Shown one piece after another: positions 6,223-7,122 of a stretch of 7,122 nucleotides of DNA. A model generated the notes under the pieces. That model made no database searches. It saw only the letters and a list, made by a program, of their open reading frames with translations, and was not told where the DNA came from. The DNA is from Comamonadaceae bacterium (GTDB lineage Bacteria; Pseudomonadota; Gammaproteobacteria; Burkholderiales; Burkholderiaceae_C). The stretch covers positions 1 to 7,122 of the forward strand of contig JAIXYA010000265.1 of the NCBI GenBank assembly GCA_027490485.1. Reading direction: 5' to 3'. Both the position numbers and the translations under genes were made by a program. The number at the start of each line of letters is the position of its first letter. The stretch's first letter is position 1.

Positions 6223-6824
6223 CCGATCAAGTCGACACGTCCATTGGTGTTCATGATGCCGGTGATCACGCTCAACTTGGGGTGACGTTTGTTCACTTCC
6301 TTGCGGAACATGGACAGGGCTTCAGAATGGGCTTCGGTTTCTTTGTCTTTGTCTGACACAGCGTCAGCGCCAAAAGCCAATTTGGCAGCGCCGCAATCGC
6401 GGTGGGAAATACCAATCACGCGCTTGATATGGTGCAAGGACACGGTGACATCCAAGTTATCCCAGTAAGTGGCGTGCCAGCTTGCAAACTTGGGGTGAAC
6501 CGCGCCGATGGGACCACCAGCCATCACAAAGTGGCTGTAGTTGTCTTCCAGCTTGTCGCGGCTGACACCTTGGATCAAGCCCATGTACTGCCAGCTGAGG
6601 GTGGTGAAACGGGGGTCAATACAGTTGACCAACATGGCTTCGTAATTGCCACTGGCAGCGAAACTTTTGCTGGGCGCCATGCTGGCCAAAGCCGCACCCG
6701 CCACACCAGCAGCACCAAGGTTCAAAAAGCCACGGCGGTTCACACCTAGGCCGGAGCGCAAAGGCGCAGGAGCGCAACATGCGCAGGTGGGTGTCATTGG
6801 TGAAGACAGGTTGTCATAAGGCAT
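6219..6824 (-). CDS. Tat-exported beta-carbonic-anhydrase-like protein
   Basis: This 201-residue protein carries the zinc site of beta-carbonic anhydrases: CIDPR (Cys68, Asp70, Arg72) and HRDC (His141, Cys144). An AGG motif at 102-104 lies between them, as in the family. Reversible hydration of CO2 is therefore likely. A Tat signal, NRRGFLNLGAAGVAGAALAS (29-48), with cleavage probably near residues 55-58, implies a folded, metal-loaded periplasmic enzyme. The n-region before the twin arginines is long (about 29 residues) and holds CACC (14-17), which would be lost on cleavage. The ATG at 6824 is chosen because GGAG (6836-6833) stands eight bases upstream; a second in-frame ATG at 6797 lacks this. 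Its stop codon overlaps the stop of the convergent hydrolase gene. It is small for the family and has only 57 residues after the HxxC motif. Activity is inferred; a CO2-unrelated zinc role cannot be excluded. Confidence 0.88.
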   Translation of the reverse strand: MPYDNLSSPMTPTCACCAPAPLRSGLGVNRRGFLNLGAAGVAGAALASMAPSKSFAASGNYEAMLVNCIDPRFTTLSWQYMGLIQGVSRDKLEDNYSHFVMAGGPIGAVHPKFASWHATYWDNLDVTVSLHHIKRVIGISHRDCGAAKLAFGADAVSDKDKETEAHSEALSMFRKEVNKRHPKLSVITGIMNTNGRVDLIG

Positions 6825-7040
6825 GGGGAAAGCTCCAAAGGGTTAAAAATTATTAAATAAATGGAATTTGACGTATCGGATGATTTTGGCAAAAGTTTAG
6901 CGAAATATTTTTATTTATTGAGTTTCAAGTGCCAATCCCTTTGGTTTTTACGCCATAAGTACAAATTTAGCCCTGCCCTGCGCAGAAGAGGTGTCTGAGT
7001 CGATAATGGATTTAGCAACCCACAAAAGAAGAAAGCACCC
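6825..7040. other. AT-rich divergent intergenic region
   Basis: This 216-base gap separates two divergent genes and must hold both promoters. The part from about 6841 to 6925 is markedly richer in A and T than the surrounding genes, with runs such as TATTAAATAAAT and ATATTTTTATTTATT. TTGGCA on the minus strand (6935-6930) and TTGGCA on the plus strand (6886-6891) could be -35 boxes, but neither has a convincing -10 partner. I see no hairpin terminator, riboswitch or clear operator here. Confidence 0.5.
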
Positions 7041-7122
7041 ATGCAAGCCATTTGGAACAACACCGTCGTCGCTGAAAGTGAAGATACCGTCTTGCTTGAG
7101 GGCAATCACTATTTCCCTTTGA
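7041..7122 (+). CDS. DUF427 domain protein, 5' part only
   Basis: An ATG at 7041 opens a frame that stays open to the window end (27 codons). The translated start, MQAIWNNTVVAESEDTVLLE followed by GNHYFPL, matches the N-terminus typical of DUF427 (NTP_transf_9, PF04248) proteins, small cytoplasmic proteins of about 90-160 residues with no settled function. A modest ribosome-binding sequence, GAAAG (7031-7035), lies five bases upstream. It is divergent from the carbonic-anhydrase-like gene. The rest of the gene lies outside the window, so domain completeness cannot be judged. Confidence 0.85.
   Translation, partial: MQAIWNNTVVAESEDTVLLEGNHYFPL

Noticed and set aside
6919..6935. Possible second sigma-54 promoter upstream of the carbonic-anhydrase-like gene (minus-strand TTGGCAC)
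   Set aside because: Ten bases after the GG the sequence is TC instead of the required GC, so the -12 element is absent.
6911..7105. A 64-codon minus-strand open frame near the right edge
   Set aside because: It overlaps the DUF427 start and the AT-rich promoter region; the hydrophobic stretch is not supported by a ribosome-binding site or family pattern.

Overview
The window looks like ordinary chromosome from a betaproteobacterium, most likely a Comamonadaceae-type Burkholderiales (Limnohabitans/Rhodoferax-like). This is inferred from moderate GC, protein flavour, and glnA being followed by a small secreted WRCGN-type protein. No IS element, integrase, CRISPR array, tRNA or rRNA was seen, and every intergenic gap is under 300 bases.

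Left part, minus strand (1-2697): in transcription order, a CinA/MoaB-type molybdopterin-binding protein (2697-1867), glnA for type I glutamine synthetase (1668-253), a strong intrinsic terminator (229-200), and the start of a small exported protein running off the left edge. glnA has a clear sigma-54 promoter (1735-1720) and two good NtrC-like enhancer sites. The better enhancer site lies inside the 3' end of the upstream coding region. This is the classic nitrogen-starvation control layout.

Middle part, plus strand (2784-6222): a Tat-exported molybdenum hydroxylase large subunit of the isoquinoline 1-oxidoreductase beta (IorB) type is followed within 25 bases by an alpha/beta hydrolase with a complete epoxide-hydrolase active site. 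The two probably form an operon. The [2Fe-2S] partner subunit normally next to IorB is absent, and the expected catalytic Glu of the GVGEPG motif is Asp. The molybdopterin-binding protein is transcribed divergently from this pair, 86 bases away.

Right part: a Tat-exported beta-carbonic-anhydrase-like protein (6824-6219, minus) converges on the hydrolase with a 4-base tail-to-tail overlap. An AT-rich divergent spacer of 216 bases then leads to the first 27 codons of a DUF427 protein (7041 onward, plus).

The genes have recognisable families. I do not see a clearly new multi-gene system. The points most worth a second look are the unpartnered Mo-hydroxylase with its Glu-to-Asp change, its molybdopterin-related and hydrolase neighbours, the enhancer embedded in a coding region, and the exported carbonic anhydrase with a Cys-rich N-terminus.
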